Positions 1 through 11,974 are shown, counted from the first letter of the stretch. The stretch: 64,000 nucleotides of DNA from Pollenia angustigena (GCA_930367215.1 OV884060.1:104370151-104434150); one strand, 5' to 3'. The notes: generated from the sequence alone by a model not told the origin. Made by a program: numbers and translations.

Positions 1-800
1 CGTAGCGGGCCAGAAAATGCGTATGGAGTCATTCTTAAGTATAAGTACAATTCTATAGTTTCAATGTTAACCAAAGGTTGACTAAAGCAAAAAAAAAAAA
101 ACAGTATGTTAAATATTGAGGGAATAAGAATATTGTAAAAAAGCGTTTTAAATTGAAATTTAAATAATAGAATCACATTAAAAAATAGTTAATATTTATT
201 TCAGACGACATATCAAGCTTTATAAATTAAGATGAATTCTAATGTGATGGAGAATTATGAGTACAGGTTCGGATTCAGAGTAAGTCCCAGGGTTTCGACT
301 TTTCCAAATTCCGCAGGACTGTGTTAATAACTCATTACATTAAATCATTGAAAAATAATAATTAGTTTTCTCAAATTGTATAACCATTGAGTTATTTAGA
401 ATATTGTTATGAAACGAAATTTATCTAAGAACTGTTTATACAGTTGCCCAAAAAAACTCTTCATTCTCCTAAAATCAATTTTAACAAAATTTAGCCATGA
501 CAAAAATAAAGTTAAGAAATGAAAATAGGTTGTATGGAAAAATCTGGACAACTCCTAAAATTTGACGTTCAATAGTTCAAACTCTTATAAGAAATTTAAA
601 TAATATCAATCAGGTATGTTCTAGGTTTCGACTCGAATTGAAAACGAAAAATTTTTTAAATCCGCATAATTCATTAATTGGTGTTCTCAAATCCGCATGT
701 TTTTGTGTATTCGAAGTTTTTGTTCGAAAAAACTTTTTTTGGACTAAAGATCGCTAATTTGCTAACCGCAGCATGATAGCAATGTTCAATATTTTTGTTT
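1..800. other. AT-rich non-coding DNA, no gene seen
   Basis: I see no protein similarity, exon or inverted-repeat element here. It lies inside the leftward last intron of the gp210 gene if that gene continues past the window edge (inference). Confidence 0.5.
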
Positions 801-1235
801 AAATCGTGAAAGCTGTAAAGAATTACAGGAAAAAATAGCTTCTATCGCGAACATGGCTAAAATTCGCGAAAAATTGCAAACTTTTAAACAAACACTAAAA
901 TTTAATTGAAATCGCTAAATTGGAAAAAAAAAAACAAAATGTCGGAAAATAACAAAAAAAATTGCAAAAATAGCGAAAAATCGCGTAAATTTTTAATATT
1001 TCAAACCAGCCATATAATTGATTAAAAGTCCCTAAAACTAAATTATACTATTTATTATAAATCGTTAAAGCTGTAAAGAATCAGAAAACTTAATGAAACA
1101 AATCGCTTCTATCGCGAACACGGCTAAAATTCGCAAAAAAAAAACGCAAAATTTTAAACAAACAAAAAAACTAATTTGAGATCCCTAAATCGATTAAAAA
1201 AATAAATTGTCTGAAAATAACATAAAAATCGTTAA
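801..1235. repeat. Degenerate direct duplication (two copies)
   Basis: Two related blocks lie at about 801-975 and 1060-1235. Both run from a motif AGCTGTAAAGAAT through TCTATCGCGAACA and GGCTAAAATTCGC to a block ending in GAAAATAAC. A third, more diverged copy lies at about 55245-55375 inside a hAT-type element, so this is dispersed transposon-derived sequence. Confidence 0.6.
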
Positions 1236-1250
1236 AAAAAATAAGCTGTA

Positions 1251-1525
1251 ATTACATCAAAATAATGAAAAAGTCGATTTTAAATTTAGGGTAAGTTAGG
1301 GACTTTTGCATTTTAGATAACGATTTATTTTTGATTAAATTGGATAAAGAAGAGTTTGAGCTAAAAACAAAATTTATTTTTTTGTTAAAAATGTTACCAA
1401 ATATTGAAAACGAATAAAAACTTGTGGATGTGAAATGCAGAACACCAAAAATGTTAAAGTAAACCACTTTCGAGTGGATTCGGATTCTAGAGCACACCCG
1501 AATATCACTGAAAATAAACACCAAT
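1251..1525 (-). repeat. Dispersed repeat, copy 1
   Basis: The reverse complement of this block matches 50719-51020. Shared landmarks are TTCTAGAATCCGAATCCACT-like sequence, TTTTTGGTGTTCTGCATTTC, ACATCCACAAG and a shared end TTTCATTATTTTGATGTAAT. Copy 2 carries about 40 extra bases. A 90-codon open frame here is only a by-product of the repeat. The family was not identified. Confidence 0.75.
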
Positions 1526-3757
1526 TAGGTGAGGTAAACAAACATTCAGACCGTAAAAAAGAAATACATATTTTACGATTTTACGGCTTGAATGTAAACA
1601 AATAAACCTAAAGCATAGTATTGTTGGAGGTTACCATATTTTAACTTTTTTTTCTCTGGGTGTAGTTGTGGCGGAGGGTTTAAAAAGAGTTATTTATGAA
1701 TGTTTATTAGATATAAATAAGTGCATTATTAATATACAATATCACGCTGTATGTAGACTTTATTGGGCCATGTATACTATAGTTTTGTTATAGGTTATCT
1801 TGTAAGTTATTCTTTTATGTCTTAAAAGTTTACGTTTTGTATGCATAATTGCATTTCAACTCCACTCTACGGAACTTTCTAGTAATAGAATAATATTTGT
1901 TACGCCTAAAGGAAGTCTTTAAATTTAGATGTAAAAAATTTATTTTAAAATAATAAGAACAGGAACGTTCAAGTAAAAGCAAAACGTTTGATTTGAAAAC
2001 AAAGTTTTGTTTACATTTTTTATAGTTTGCTCTTTCCAACATTTGCTGTTTCTTTCTATCAATTCAATGACTAAAAAATTAAGTGTCGTAAGGGCTTTAC
2101 TATCAGGAACACGTCAATTATTTTAGGTTGCCATTATCCTCCAATTTGTTTTCTAAGGCATAATATAGTACTTCGTATGTTGCTTAAACTTGGATTAAAA
2201 CAGGAGAACAACAGTTTTGGGACAACAAGTAAGCTTTTACGGCTGGATAGTTTTTTCAAAATCTTTTAACTGCAGGCGCCATCTAGTTGGTACATGGCCC
2301 AGCATTTCAAGCCATTCCAAATCGCAAAATTCAAACATTTCTTTCAGATTTGCAAACTTTTTAATTTAATGCAAAATAAAGTACAAAATGAGCTACAGTA
2401 CGTGAGCATTTAAAAAATTACTCGTGCGTGATTGCTTTCCATTTCTTTTTGAGCGTACCTGACTGTAAATCAAAAACTACTAGTGCGCACAGCTCTATTT
2501 TCAAAAATTAACAATATTCACCTTTTCACAGTTTTGCATATTTTTAAGCAAAATCTAATTTTTTTTTTTAAATAAAAATATGGCCCTGATTATAACGAAT
2601 TATAAATTGAAAGTATCTAGCTAAATCAATATAAACTTAAACCCTAATAAAAAAAAATCACACAATGTAAAATATTTACAGTCTTGTTGTATTCATTTTC
2701 ATGAAAAAGTTGTTTAAAATCGGATTTCAAAGATACATATTACAAACAAGATAACGAACAAAATAAAACTCTCATAACTTTTATAAAGATGCGTTGTTCA
2801 AAGATGTGTTAAAAAAAACAAAATAAAGAAAAAACAAAAATGTATAGTAAGTTGTAGTGGTGGTTTTATAGTATAACAGATGATGTCTTTTTGTTAGAAA
2901 TTTTTATTAAAAAAAAACTTACTGACCATTAACACCAAACACTAACTTTAACACAACAGAATTTTTTCTTGACCACCTTAACACACAGACCAAAACCAGA
3001 GCATATGGGATCTCAGCGCACACATAAACTATCTATATGTACTATGTATAAAAATATGAAAGTTTTAAAAACGAACAAGGGAAAAAATCCAACCTGACCA
3101 TATGGAATTATAATGCGACGTAATCCATTTTGTTTCTCTGTTGCAACTTTAACAAGACAGCGTGTATACTTGCAAAGACTTGAAAGTTCTTGGCAAGAGG
3201 AATGGGTACTGGATGCCAGGAGTTGTAATTTAAATAATTTTAAACTATTTTTGTGTACTAATGGCTCATAGAGAAGTGAATGTTGAAACGCTGGTTTATT
3301 TATTTTTTTTATTTTTTAAATGCAGTTAAAAAATTAATGTTGTGGCAACACCACGATAAATGTTGTCAAAATTCATATTGTCTGTATTGGCAGTTAAAAC
3401 GCCCAATTTTATGAGTTAAGGGATTGTTTGTATTTTAACTGATTTATAGATTTTTTTGGTTTAATCTAATAAAGTAGAGAGTTTAACTTACATTGATTTC
3501 TTAGCCATAAGGCCGGGTTAAACGTAGCTTGAAACTCGGATTTTTTCCGGCGACATGTGATTTTTTTTATTATTTCTGTTCCGTCAACATTTTGTATACA
3601 AACTTGGTGATGGCGGCACAAATCTGTTTTCAGATTAACTAAATCTAGTTTAACTGAGATCTCAAAAGCACAGCCTAAGTCGCTCGGTTTTAAAACAAAG
3701 TTTAGTTTAATGAAATTCTAATGATACCGTTTGAGTCGTTTAAGCAAAATTCTAGAA
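1526..3757. other. Non-coding DNA, no gene seen
   Basis: There is a small hairpin at 1543-1592 whose arms contain ACATTC and CCGTAAAA with their complements. Otherwise I see only AT-rich unique-looking sequence with long A and T runs, and no exon or transposase similarity. Confidence 0.5.
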
Positions 3758-4330
3758 TACAGGGTGATTCAACCATAATGCACCATGTTAATTGCGAGTC
3801 ACGCCTTAACGTCAAGTTTTTTGACCAACTTAAATTTACATTTCTTTGTTAAGTGTTAACCAAATTCAACCATGGAGATTTACACAATGGAGCAGCGCGT
3901 TAAGAGTGTTGAAGCCGAATTGATAACGAACTTCTTGTGGCCAGAAATTGAGGATATGGAACTGGACGATATGTGGTTCCAACAGGATGGAGCCACTTGC
4001 CTCACAGCCAACGAAATAATGGCTCTTTTGCGCGAGCATTTCAATGGTCGTGTTAATTGGCTGTCACGATCATGTGATTTAATACCGTTGGTCTTCATTC
4101 TTTGGGGATATTTAAAGGAAAAATAATGTTCCTCAATAAGCCAAGAACAATTCAAAAGCTAAAGGATGAGATAATTCGCACATTAATGACATTGAACCTA
4201 AAGTATTTCTCAGCACTGATGGGATTTGACAATTCTAAAATTGTGCCGACACAATGGCAAAATTGTACCAAATTGACATTAATTGTACTAAATTTTGGCT
4301 ATAAAATAAAAAAGCATACATAGTAAAAAT
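3758..4330 (+). mobile_element. Internally deleted mariner-type element (DD41D-like)
   Basis: A frame with an ATG at 3872 starts MEIYTMEQRVKSVEA and jumps directly to ELITNFLWPEIEDMELDDMW, so the middle of the transposase is deleted. The second aspartate block (WFQQDGATC) and the third (RSCDLIP) remain. A frame change near 4100 continues the tail with KPRTIQKLKDEIIRTL. The leader shares AACGTCAAGTTTTTTGACC-like sequence with the fuller copy at 7598-9501. It is clearly the same family but cannot encode a transposase. The borders are approximate because I could not pair its terminal repeats. Confidence 0.7.
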
Positions 4331-4360
4331 TTATAACACCTTTTTATGCAATAAAACAAT

Positions 4361-4810
4361 TAAGTAAGTATAGTCGATTAAGCTTTGCCATTTGATACCC
4401 TACACCACAGTTTGTAAGGAAAAAAATTTAAGAGTATACTCTATTTGGGACCCATGGGCAATCATGGACCTGCCGGAACAAAATTATTTCAAGATGTAAA
4501 GATTCATGTGAAAGTTCTTTGTGCGAAATATTATTTAGATCTTCATTTATATACGATTTGGTTGTCCTTAAGTGATTTTAGGAAGCGAGATTAAATGGGG
4601 GCTATGGTCAATTTGGGCCTACCAGCACAATATTTTGTCATGACATAGTAACTATCGTAGAAGTTATTGTCGCCAATTTTTATGTCAACATTTGTAAGGA
4701 AGTAAGGATTAAAAGCTTCATTCGGGAATGGCATTTGTATGGCAGCAGTCGTCAAATATGGACCAATTCTTATAAAATTTAGTAAGATGATTTGAATTAC
4801 AATAAGTTTG
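4361..4810 (+). repeat. Partial copy of a fly interspersed repeat
   Basis: It begins with TAAGTATAGTCGATTAAGC and GATACCCTACACCACAGT, the same head block as the repeat at 18424. The following block, with CCATGGGCAATCATGGACC and TTTTGTCATGACATAGTAAC, matches in part the reverse-oriented copy at 31380-31715. The open frames here are not real genes. Confidence 0.65.
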
Positions 4811-4852
4811 TTCAAAATTTAATCTTAATATCAACATAATAAGAATGTTTAT

Positions 4853-5122
4853 CAGGTATGTGATGAAAATCGATCGATTTCAAAACGACCGTTTTTAAAA
4901 GGTGTGATGAATTTCGAACGATTTTAAAATCTATTTCTGAATTAAAGTCTTAAATTTTCGTTCAGAAAACACTTCAGTTAGTGTATATAATATAAAATTT
5001 TAAAGAATAAACACTGAAAATAAAAGGAATATGCATTTAAAATCCATTTTAAAAGATACTAAAAACGATATTTTCGGTTTCAAAGCGTATCGTTTTTAAA
5101 ATCGATTTCCATCACATACCTG
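4853..5122. mobile_element. Small inverted-repeat element (270 bp)
   Basis: It starts with CAGGTATGTGATGAAAATCG and ends with the complement of CAGGTATGTGATGGAAATCG. It has no coding content and its inside is rich in ATCGATTTT-type words. The CAG start suggests a hAT relative, but I could not find an 8-bp target duplication, so the class is open. Confidence 0.65.
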
Positions 5123-5218
5123 TATATTAGGGATTGCTGTTCGGTTTTAATCGCGGTTTTTAATGCCTAAAACCGAAAACCGACAAAAAAAACCTCGGTT
5201 TTAGCTTTTACTTTTACA

Positions 5219-5482
5219 ATATCGAGCCCTAACAGCGAAAATAACGTAAGCGACATGATTTTCAATTTTCGTTTTTTTTAATAAATGACTTTATTGGCAA
5301 CACTTGCATCATCTCCTAAAATATCATGGTCACATAATGTACCGTTACGTTTTATAGCAAAAACAATTTTAGTGTAAGCGACAAATTTCATACAAAATTA
5401 ATATGAAATAAAACAAAAAAGCTCTCTCCTGTAAAATTTGTTTTTGGCGCTTACATTATTTTCGCTGTTAGGGGTCGATATA
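5219..5482. mobile_element. Small inverted-repeat element (about 264 bp)
   Basis: The left end contains ATCGAGCCCTAACAGCGAAA and the right end is the complement of ATCGACCCCTAACAGCGAAA. Complementarity continues through AATAACGTAAGCG. It is non-coding. No clear target duplication was found. Confidence 0.7.
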
Positions 5483-5989
5483 TTTATGCTTAAAGAAATT
5501 GCAAATTATACATACACTTTATACATAACAGAAAGAATTCGTATGTGTTGCGTACGCTTTTTGATACGTTTCGGTTTGATTTTATTCACGCCAGTCAATA
5601 TATAATACAATATGCCCAAAGTTTCCTTTTGACCAATTGCCACGCCCGCGGTGTTTAAATTTACACTTTTTTCTCATTTTCTTGAAAAAAAACTTTGATT
5701 GAGAAATACATAAAGAAAGTTTCGTTCTCACATACTTCATAATTACATATACATACATATGAAAAAACTGGAAGAAAGTCAAAAAATGCCTGACCAGGCC
5801 CCGGTATACACTTAAGCGTTAATAAAATACCTGAATTTAAACAAATAAAAAAATTGTATTATATACAAAAAAAAAATAGATTTGTTTAAGTATGTAATTT
5901 AACTTTGATAATTTCAATGCCGAACCCGACCGGTTGTAATCATTTTAAACCCGAACCCACGGTTTCACATTTTTACGGTTTTTAGCAAA
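5483..5989. other. Non-coding DNA, no gene seen
   Basis: AT-rich. Words such as AACCCGACCGG and CCCGAACCCACGG occur but show no clear repeat structure. Confidence 0.45.
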
Positions 5990-6300
5990 CTCCGTAAAGT
6001 TTGTTTGAAGACCATATGAAATTATGGGCCGATTCTCACCATTTTCAGTAGGCTTAGCGCTTATGAATTGAAACCTATTTACAAAATTTCATCAAATTAC
6101 CTTTAAAATTGCGCCCTGTACTTTCCGAACAAGGCTTCATGGAAAGACATCCAGCCAGCCGGACTAAGGGACATCGTTAAATCCACTCAGTAAGTGATAC
6201 TGAGTCGATCGGTATACTAAACATCGTCACCATAAAATTGACAAGAATGGCGCGTAGAACTGACCAAAGATTACCTGTTCTTCAGGTTTCGCTGCTACAA
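5990..6300 (+). repeat. Fragment of the interspersed repeat seen at 19208
   Basis: The blocks GGGCCGATTCTCACC, TTTTCAGTAGGCTTAG, TGCGCCCTGTACTTTC, CCAGCCAGCCGGACT and GACATCGTTA follow the same order as the tail of the repeat at 19208-19410. It is a decayed copy without a coding function. Confidence 0.6.
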
Positions 6301-7597
6301 AAACAACAACAAAATCGATTTGTTAGCGTTTGAAAAAAGTGCATTTCTGGATAGCTAAGTCTGCTCTAGAAGAACTGATAACTCTCTTTTATTTTCTATC
6401 TCAAGTTTTGTTGTAGCGTGCCAAGCAAAACAGTGTATTCGATCAACTTCTTTGCATAGCCAAGCGAGAAATTTAACACAAATTTGAATTGTTTATAAAA
6501 ATTAAGTTACTGTTTCTATGACATCGAGGATCATAAGTTATTTAGGTACAACTGCTAAAATATTTTAGGAATAAATATTTATTTTAATTTAATAAGATAA
6601 ATTACTTCTTTTTGCCTTTGAAGTTTCTTCGAAACTATATAATATACGATTGAAAAATAAAACGGAAAATACTTAAAAATTAATATAAAAACTACCATTA
6701 AATTGCTCAAAAGAGATCAGAAAATTGTATAACAAATTATTCTTTAAGGTGATTCATCGGTAGGGTAACATTTTCTCATAACAAGAGTACGATTTATGAT
6801 CGAAAAATTAGGTCATATGCGGTTATATAAAGATTTAATTAGATATCATACAAAATGCTAGCTGGGTTATACATGCGTACATATATAAATATAAACTCTT
6901 TTATGTACAAGAACTATGAAATAAGTTCATTTTAAGTGCAAATTGAAGATACAATTTTATGGCTTAGCTTATTTCTTTCCTAAGTGCGCACATCAGTGAT
7001 GATAGAAAAAATTCTTTCGCTATCTTTATTGTCATGTGGCAGTGATAAATCAAAGATAGCAAATTTCGGCTAAATGGGAAAATTAAATTTTCATTAAAAT
7101 CTTTCGTTTTTGTGACTTTAATCCAAAACTTTTTGATGACCATCTTTTACAAATTATCTATTTCTTGCTCTAAAAATATAAGTACAAAAGATCTCCGAAC
7201 GATTTTCACAAATTTACGTTAAAATCAATGCTGAAATGATGGCAAGCGATGACTTAAGGAAATTTAACAATTTGTAATGTTGCCGTATTAACAATTTTAT
7301 AAGTATGCTATCACAAATCGAAAATGGTTTAATGGTTAATGATTTCAAAAAATCAGTGCTTTTTCCCCTACGGCGATTTTTTAAAAGAAAGTCCTTACGA
7401 ATAGGGATTTTTCCCTGCGTATAACATCACTGATTATAGTTACGGGGACCATCCGTTGTGTATAATTCAGAACTGTATTTAAGAGATTTCTTCTGTGTGA
7501 ATAATGTTTTTGTAAAAATCTTTAATTGTTCTGTATTTAATTTAATGTTCTGTATTTGTACTATATTTAATAATAAATTCCTCAAACTCCAATTTTA
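6301..7597. other. Non-coding DNA, no gene seen
   Basis: The only structure I see is a short hairpin around 7018-7062 (GCTATCTTT with its complement). No exon, RNA gene or transposon end was recognised. Confidence 0.45.
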
Positions 7598-7683
7598 AGG
7601 GCCGATGTTGATTTTGAATAAAACACAAATTATTTAGGAAATTATTGTAATTTCTTTTTATTATTGGTATTGGTAGGGTTCAA

Positions 7684-8930
7684 TTATGTATGCAACAAAA
7701 TATCGGCCAAATGGCCGCCGCGACCTCGGCGGCACACCTCCATCCGATGGTCTAAATTTGCGATGACGCTGAGGCATAATTGAGGTTTTATGCCGTTAAT
7801 GTGCCGAATTATATCATCCTTTAGTTCTTGAATTGTTGCTGGCTTATCGACGTACACCTTTTCTTTCAAATAACACCGAATAATAAGAACATAAAAAAAA
7901 TTTTTTAAGAAACGCTTTTCTTTAAAAAGAACATTTAAAAAAAATTTTGCCCCCCCCCCCCTAGATTTTATCCTGGCTACGCCCATGTATTCGTGTATTG
8001 TCATCGGGAATATGTATGCCTGCAAAGTTTCATCCATTTGCATTGAGTATAAGACGGTTAAATTAACGTTACAAGATTGGATTTTCCGAAGTGAAGCTAA
8101 AGAAAAGGTTTTAAAAAAGAAGTCCAACGGTGTCAAATCCCATGATCTTGGCGGCCAATTGACATCGTCACCACGTGCGATAACACGGCCATTGAATTTG
8201 TCGCGCAAAAGAGCCATTGTTTCGTTTGCTGTGTGGCAAGTGGCACCGTCCTTTTGAAACCACATATCGTCCACATCCATATCTTCCAATTCGAGACATA
8301 AAAAGTTCGTTATCATCTCACGATATCGAACACCATTCACAGTAACTGCCTGACCGGCCTCATTTTGGAAAAAATACGGCCCGATGATGCCACCAGCCCA
8401 TAAACAGCACCAAACAGTCATTCTTTGTCGATGCATAGGTTTTCCGACAATCACTCTTGGATTATCATTCGCCCAAATGATGCCTCATCACTGAAGATGA
8501 TTTTCTTCGAAAATTGATCATCAACTGTTGCCATTTCTTGCCACCATTCTGACCATTGATGACGTTTGGAATGGTCAAGAGGCTTTAGTTCTTGAGTCAA
8601 TTGCACCTTGTTCATAAACGACGAGCGTGAGAGGTGCAATTTTTCGGCACGACGACGAGTTGAGGTGGACGGCTCTTCAGCCACACTATCGCGAACAGCA
8701 GCAATATTTTTTGCAGTACGAGCTATACGGGCATGCACTGGTGTTTTCACGTCTGCAACAGACCTGGTTTGCTCAAATTTTTGCACGATTTTTCCGATTG
8801 TACGCATATTTGGACGATTAAATTGACCGAAAAAATCACGAAGTGCACGATATGCATTTTGAATTGAACGCCCATTTTCATAATAAGCCTGAATAGCTTT
8901 AACGCGTTGCTCGATTGCGTATCTTTCCAT
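7684..8930 (-). pseudogene. Mariner-type transposase pseudogene
   Basis: The normal protein would bind the element's ends and cut and paste it with a D-D-D catalytic core. The N-terminal part (8930 down to 8451) starts MERYAIEQRVKAIQAYYENG and carries the helix-turn-helix region and the first aspartate block KIIFSDEASF. A short deletion follows SRSSF, and a frame change lies near 8454. The second part (8454 down to 7684) holds WFQKDGATCHTANE and WPPRSWDLTPLDFF, with 41 residues between the two aspartates, and ends RRGRGGHLADILLHT. About 75 foreign residues interrupt it after LDFF, yet the frame stays open. It cannot make a normal transposase. Confidence 0.85.
7876..8113. mobile_element. Insertion inside the mariner transposase
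   Basis: About 240 bp break the transposase between LDFF and YLKEKVYVDK. The insert contains a run of about twelve C followed by TAGATTTTATCC and GGCTACGCCCATG. No terminal repeats are clear to me. The interrupted frame happens to remain open across it. Confidence 0.6.
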
Positions 8931-9209
8931 GGTTCAAATTGAGTTAAGGTATGTTCAGACCTAAAAAATATTTGATAAAACAAATCCAAAATAGCGTGAC
9001 CAGTAAATCGATCAAACTTTAGCTTTATTTCTAACCATTTCTATTCGGTTACTAAACTTTATTTAAAAGAAGATAATTGTATAATGTAATTAAGAAACTA
9101 TTAAATGATGTTTGTTCTAGCCAAACGTTTTGCAAAAGCAAATAAATTATTAATAAAACTAGGGGTTACGTGTAGGACGTCAAATATTTAATAGGTGTGA
9201 ACATAGCTT

Positions 9210-9420
9210 TAGACCATATTTACATTATGCAATTAACGCCGCAACTTGCCGCAACTTTCGCATTCAACTTTTTGTTTGTTTGCAAGAGGTGTAGGGAAGA
9301 AAACGGGGTTGAAAAACTTGAAAAAATGCTTGAAAAAAATGTAAATGTAAATGTGAAAAGAATTTTGTAGAAACTACTTTTAACTACTTTAAAGAAAATA
9401 GAATAGATCTAAATGCGGTC
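9210..9420. mobile_element. Inverted-repeat element family A, copy 1
   Basis: It closely matches 18039-18252. The left end reads AGACCATATTTACATTATGC followed by AATTAACGCCG. The right end is partly lost in this copy but retains TCTAAATGCGGTC. Inside is the purine-rich block AAGAGGTGTAGGGAAGAAAA that also occurs in other small elements of the window. Non-autonomous. Confidence 0.8.
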
Positions 9421-9744
9421 TTAGTCTGGAATTGAGAAATATCAAATGAAATGAAGAAAAAACTTGACGTTTAGGTGTGGTTCTAATTCAACATCGGCCC
9501 TTAAAATTTAACCACCCTTTTGTCAAAATACTGTTTGTATCGACGCTATTAAAAATAATAATCCGTTTTCGTAGATTTTTTAAACCAAACAAACCTTATA
9601 GCTTTTTTAATTCGGGAGAATAATTGTTTGATGAGCCAGGAGAAATATTAAACCGAGTTCGCTTATTCTTAATAACTGATAATCTTTATATTTAAAAAAA
9701 TATCTGCGCCAAATTTTGTCCCTCTAGCTATTGTGACAAAACCC

Positions 9745-10893
9745 GGCTCCACGAAAAGCCCCCCAATGAAATAACGCCCAAACGAGAAATTAAATATTCC
9801 CCAATTTTTTTCATACATTTTTGGGTGTTATTTCATATGAAAAAACTCCCAATTTTTTTGGGCCGTTTTTCATTTTTTTTTGGGAATTATTTCATTCTTC
9901 ATTTGGGGTTTTCAAATTATGAAATAATCTCCAATGAAATAACACCCAACAAATTTTTAAAATTCGGGGCTTGTTTCATAGCGTGTTTAATTTGGGTGTT
10001 ATTTCATTTTTAATTCGGAGGTTATTTAATTTTTAACACTAAAGTTAAGTATTGAAATCTAGCTTCGCATACTAAAGTTTTTCTGCGTGACGGCCTGCGG
10101 CCGTGCTTAGGGATTTTTTCCTCCAGTAGGACGCGGCAGGTGGCTTCACTGAATGAAGTTTTCCTGCGTGCGTCACAAGAATAAAAAAATGTTTTTCAAT
10201 GATAACTAAGGATTTTCCCTTTTACAGAATGTTGTTTCTCATTTGTGAAAAAAAATATAGCTATATCTCTCATTTCGCAAAATTTTAAATATGACCTTAC
10301 CTCTCAATGATTGGGCGATAAGACCATAATGGCTTTATTGCTCAATTGAATGGAAGATAAAGCCGTTACCTCCCATGGTTAAAAAGCACCCCTCCCCCGT
10401 GTAAAGGCCAAACGTAGAAGGCAAATTGTCTTCCGAACTGCAAAAATAGAGCAGGGCTACAAGGATCTACGGGCGGATAAAATAACTACAGCAATATTTT
10501 TGAACCGAATGTATCCTTGTTATTAAGAAGACGCCTGCGGGCCTCCACATGATTCATTTCAATAATTTTGCGACTTTGCTGTTGGTCCATATAGACTTCA
10601 TGAAATCCTTGGTGAAACTGACTCTTTTATGAATTTTGGGCATAATTTCATTTTTGTTGCTGATGGGGTTAATTTCATTGGGGGTTATTTCATTTTCATC
10701 ATTGGGTGTTATTTCATATGAAATAACATCAAAATATTGGGGGTTGTTTCGTTTTCGTTTTGGGGTTTATTTCATTTATTTTTCGATATTATTTCATTCA
10801 CTGCTTTTGGGTGTTATTTCCTATTTTTTGGGGATTATTTCATTGGGGGCTATTTCCTGGGCGTTATTTCATTGGGGGGCTTTTCGTGGAGCC
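9745..10893. mobile_element. Foldback-type element A (9-bp target duplication)
   Basis: The 35-bp terminal inverted repeats are perfect and begin GGCTCCACGAAAAGCCCCCC. They are flanked by an exact 9-bp duplication ACAAAACCC at 9736-9744 and 10894-10902. The inside is packed with the word TTATTTCAT and its complement in varied G- or C-rich spacers, plus GC-rich inverted modules near 10060-10150. A 9-bp duplication fits foldback or Mutator-like elements. The open frames inside (for example 10636-10947) only reflect the repeats. Confidence 0.85.
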
Positions 10894-11062
10894 ACAAAAC
10901 CCATTATTTTGGGAAGAAAAAAATTAGATATTCTCGGGCATTTATAATATTATGTTATAATTTTTAAGAAACAGACACCAAATTGCATTTTTTTTAAATA
11001 AAATGTCACATTTTTTGTAGAAAAGAAAACACCATTAGTTTTGATGACTAGTAATCTTTTTA

Positions 11063-11916
11063 GGCGGCATGAAATAACCCCCCAAAATATAACCCCCCAA
11101 AAAAATAATGAAATAACCCCCCAAAATTTTGTACAGAGAACAACAAAAACGATTTATGGGGGGTTATTTCATTTTGTTTGGGGTGTTATTTCATTTTTTT
11201 AATTGGGGTATTATTTCGTATGACATTATACCCCAAAAAATCGTTATGAAATAAAGCCCCAATATATTTTTGGGGGATTATTTCATTTTCAAACTTACAA
11301 TGAAAAGGGTTTTGGGCGCAAAGAATTTTCCACTTTGGTATACAGAACACCGGCTTCGATAAATAAAGCTGCCAAGCATAGCCGGCCTTCGGCCGTGCGC
11401 AATGGTTTTCTTCTATAGTGTATACCAAATACCGGCTTCGCTTACTAAAGCTTCTCTGCGTAGCCGGGTCGCGTCGGGTTTTTTATACAATATAGAAGAA
11501 AGTCCTGGCGCTATACAGAGAAGCTTTAGTTAGCGAAGCCGGTGTTTGTTATACCATAGAGGAAAAGTTCATTGCGCCCGGCCGAAGGCCTGCTATGCAG
11601 CAAGGCCTTAGTTGGCGAAGCTTGTGTTTGGAATATCATACATATATCATGGTATCCTGTGATTCTTTAAAGCAAAACTGTATAATTAATTGCATTACCA
11701 ATATTGGGCCTTTATTTCATTTCAGAAATGGGGGTCTTATTTCATATGAAATAAGCCCCAAAAATTAGGGAATTATTTCATTTATGTTTGGGGCGTTATT
11801 TCATTTCGTTGGGGTCTAATTTCATTTTCAGAAATGGGGCTTTATTGCATATGAAATAAGGCCCCACGCTTTGGGGGGTTATTTCATTATTTTTTGGGGG
11901 GTTATTTCATGCCGCC
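11063..11916. mobile_element. Foldback-type element B (9-bp target duplication)
   Basis: The ends are GGCGGCATGAAATAACCCCC and its complement, flanked by an exact 9-bp duplication ATCTTTTTA at 11054-11062 and 11917-11925. It shares the TTATTTCAT word and its complement with element A but has different outermost bases. The middle (11330-11640) holds GC-rich modules such as GGCCTTCGGCC and AAGCTTCTCTGCG in both orientations. It has no transposase frame. It lies only 170 bp from element A. Confidence 0.85.
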
Positions 11917-11974
11917 ATCTTTTTAAGGTGAAAATAAAAAATATTATAAGACTTCCAAAAATAATGGTTTATGT

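Larger units (their letters stand above)
7598..9501 (-). mobile_element. Tc1/mariner-superfamily element, DD41D type, decayed
   Basis: The ends are AGGGCCGATGTTGA at the left and its complement at the right, each flanked by TA (7596-7597 and 9502-9503), the target duplication expected for this superfamily. The transposase gene runs leftward from the ATG at 8930. The element has been hit twice: about 240 bp were inserted at 7876-8113 and a 211-bp inverted-repeat element at 9210-9420. The spacing of 41 residues between the second and third catalytic aspartates matches the DD41D (rosa-like) group as I know it. Confidence 0.85.

Noticed and set aside
4591..4815. 74-codon minus-strand frame with a hydrophobic start resembling a signal peptide
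   Set aside because: It overlaps an interspersed repeat with other copies and has no similarity or splice context.
10636..10967. Open frames of 103 and 76 codons rich in I, S, F and G
   Set aside because: They are translations of the TTATTTCAT arrays inside foldback element A.
9745..11916. CRISPR-like regularly repeated words
   Set aside because: Spacers are irregular, words occur in both orientations, and the element ends and 9-bp target duplications show eukaryotic foldback elements.
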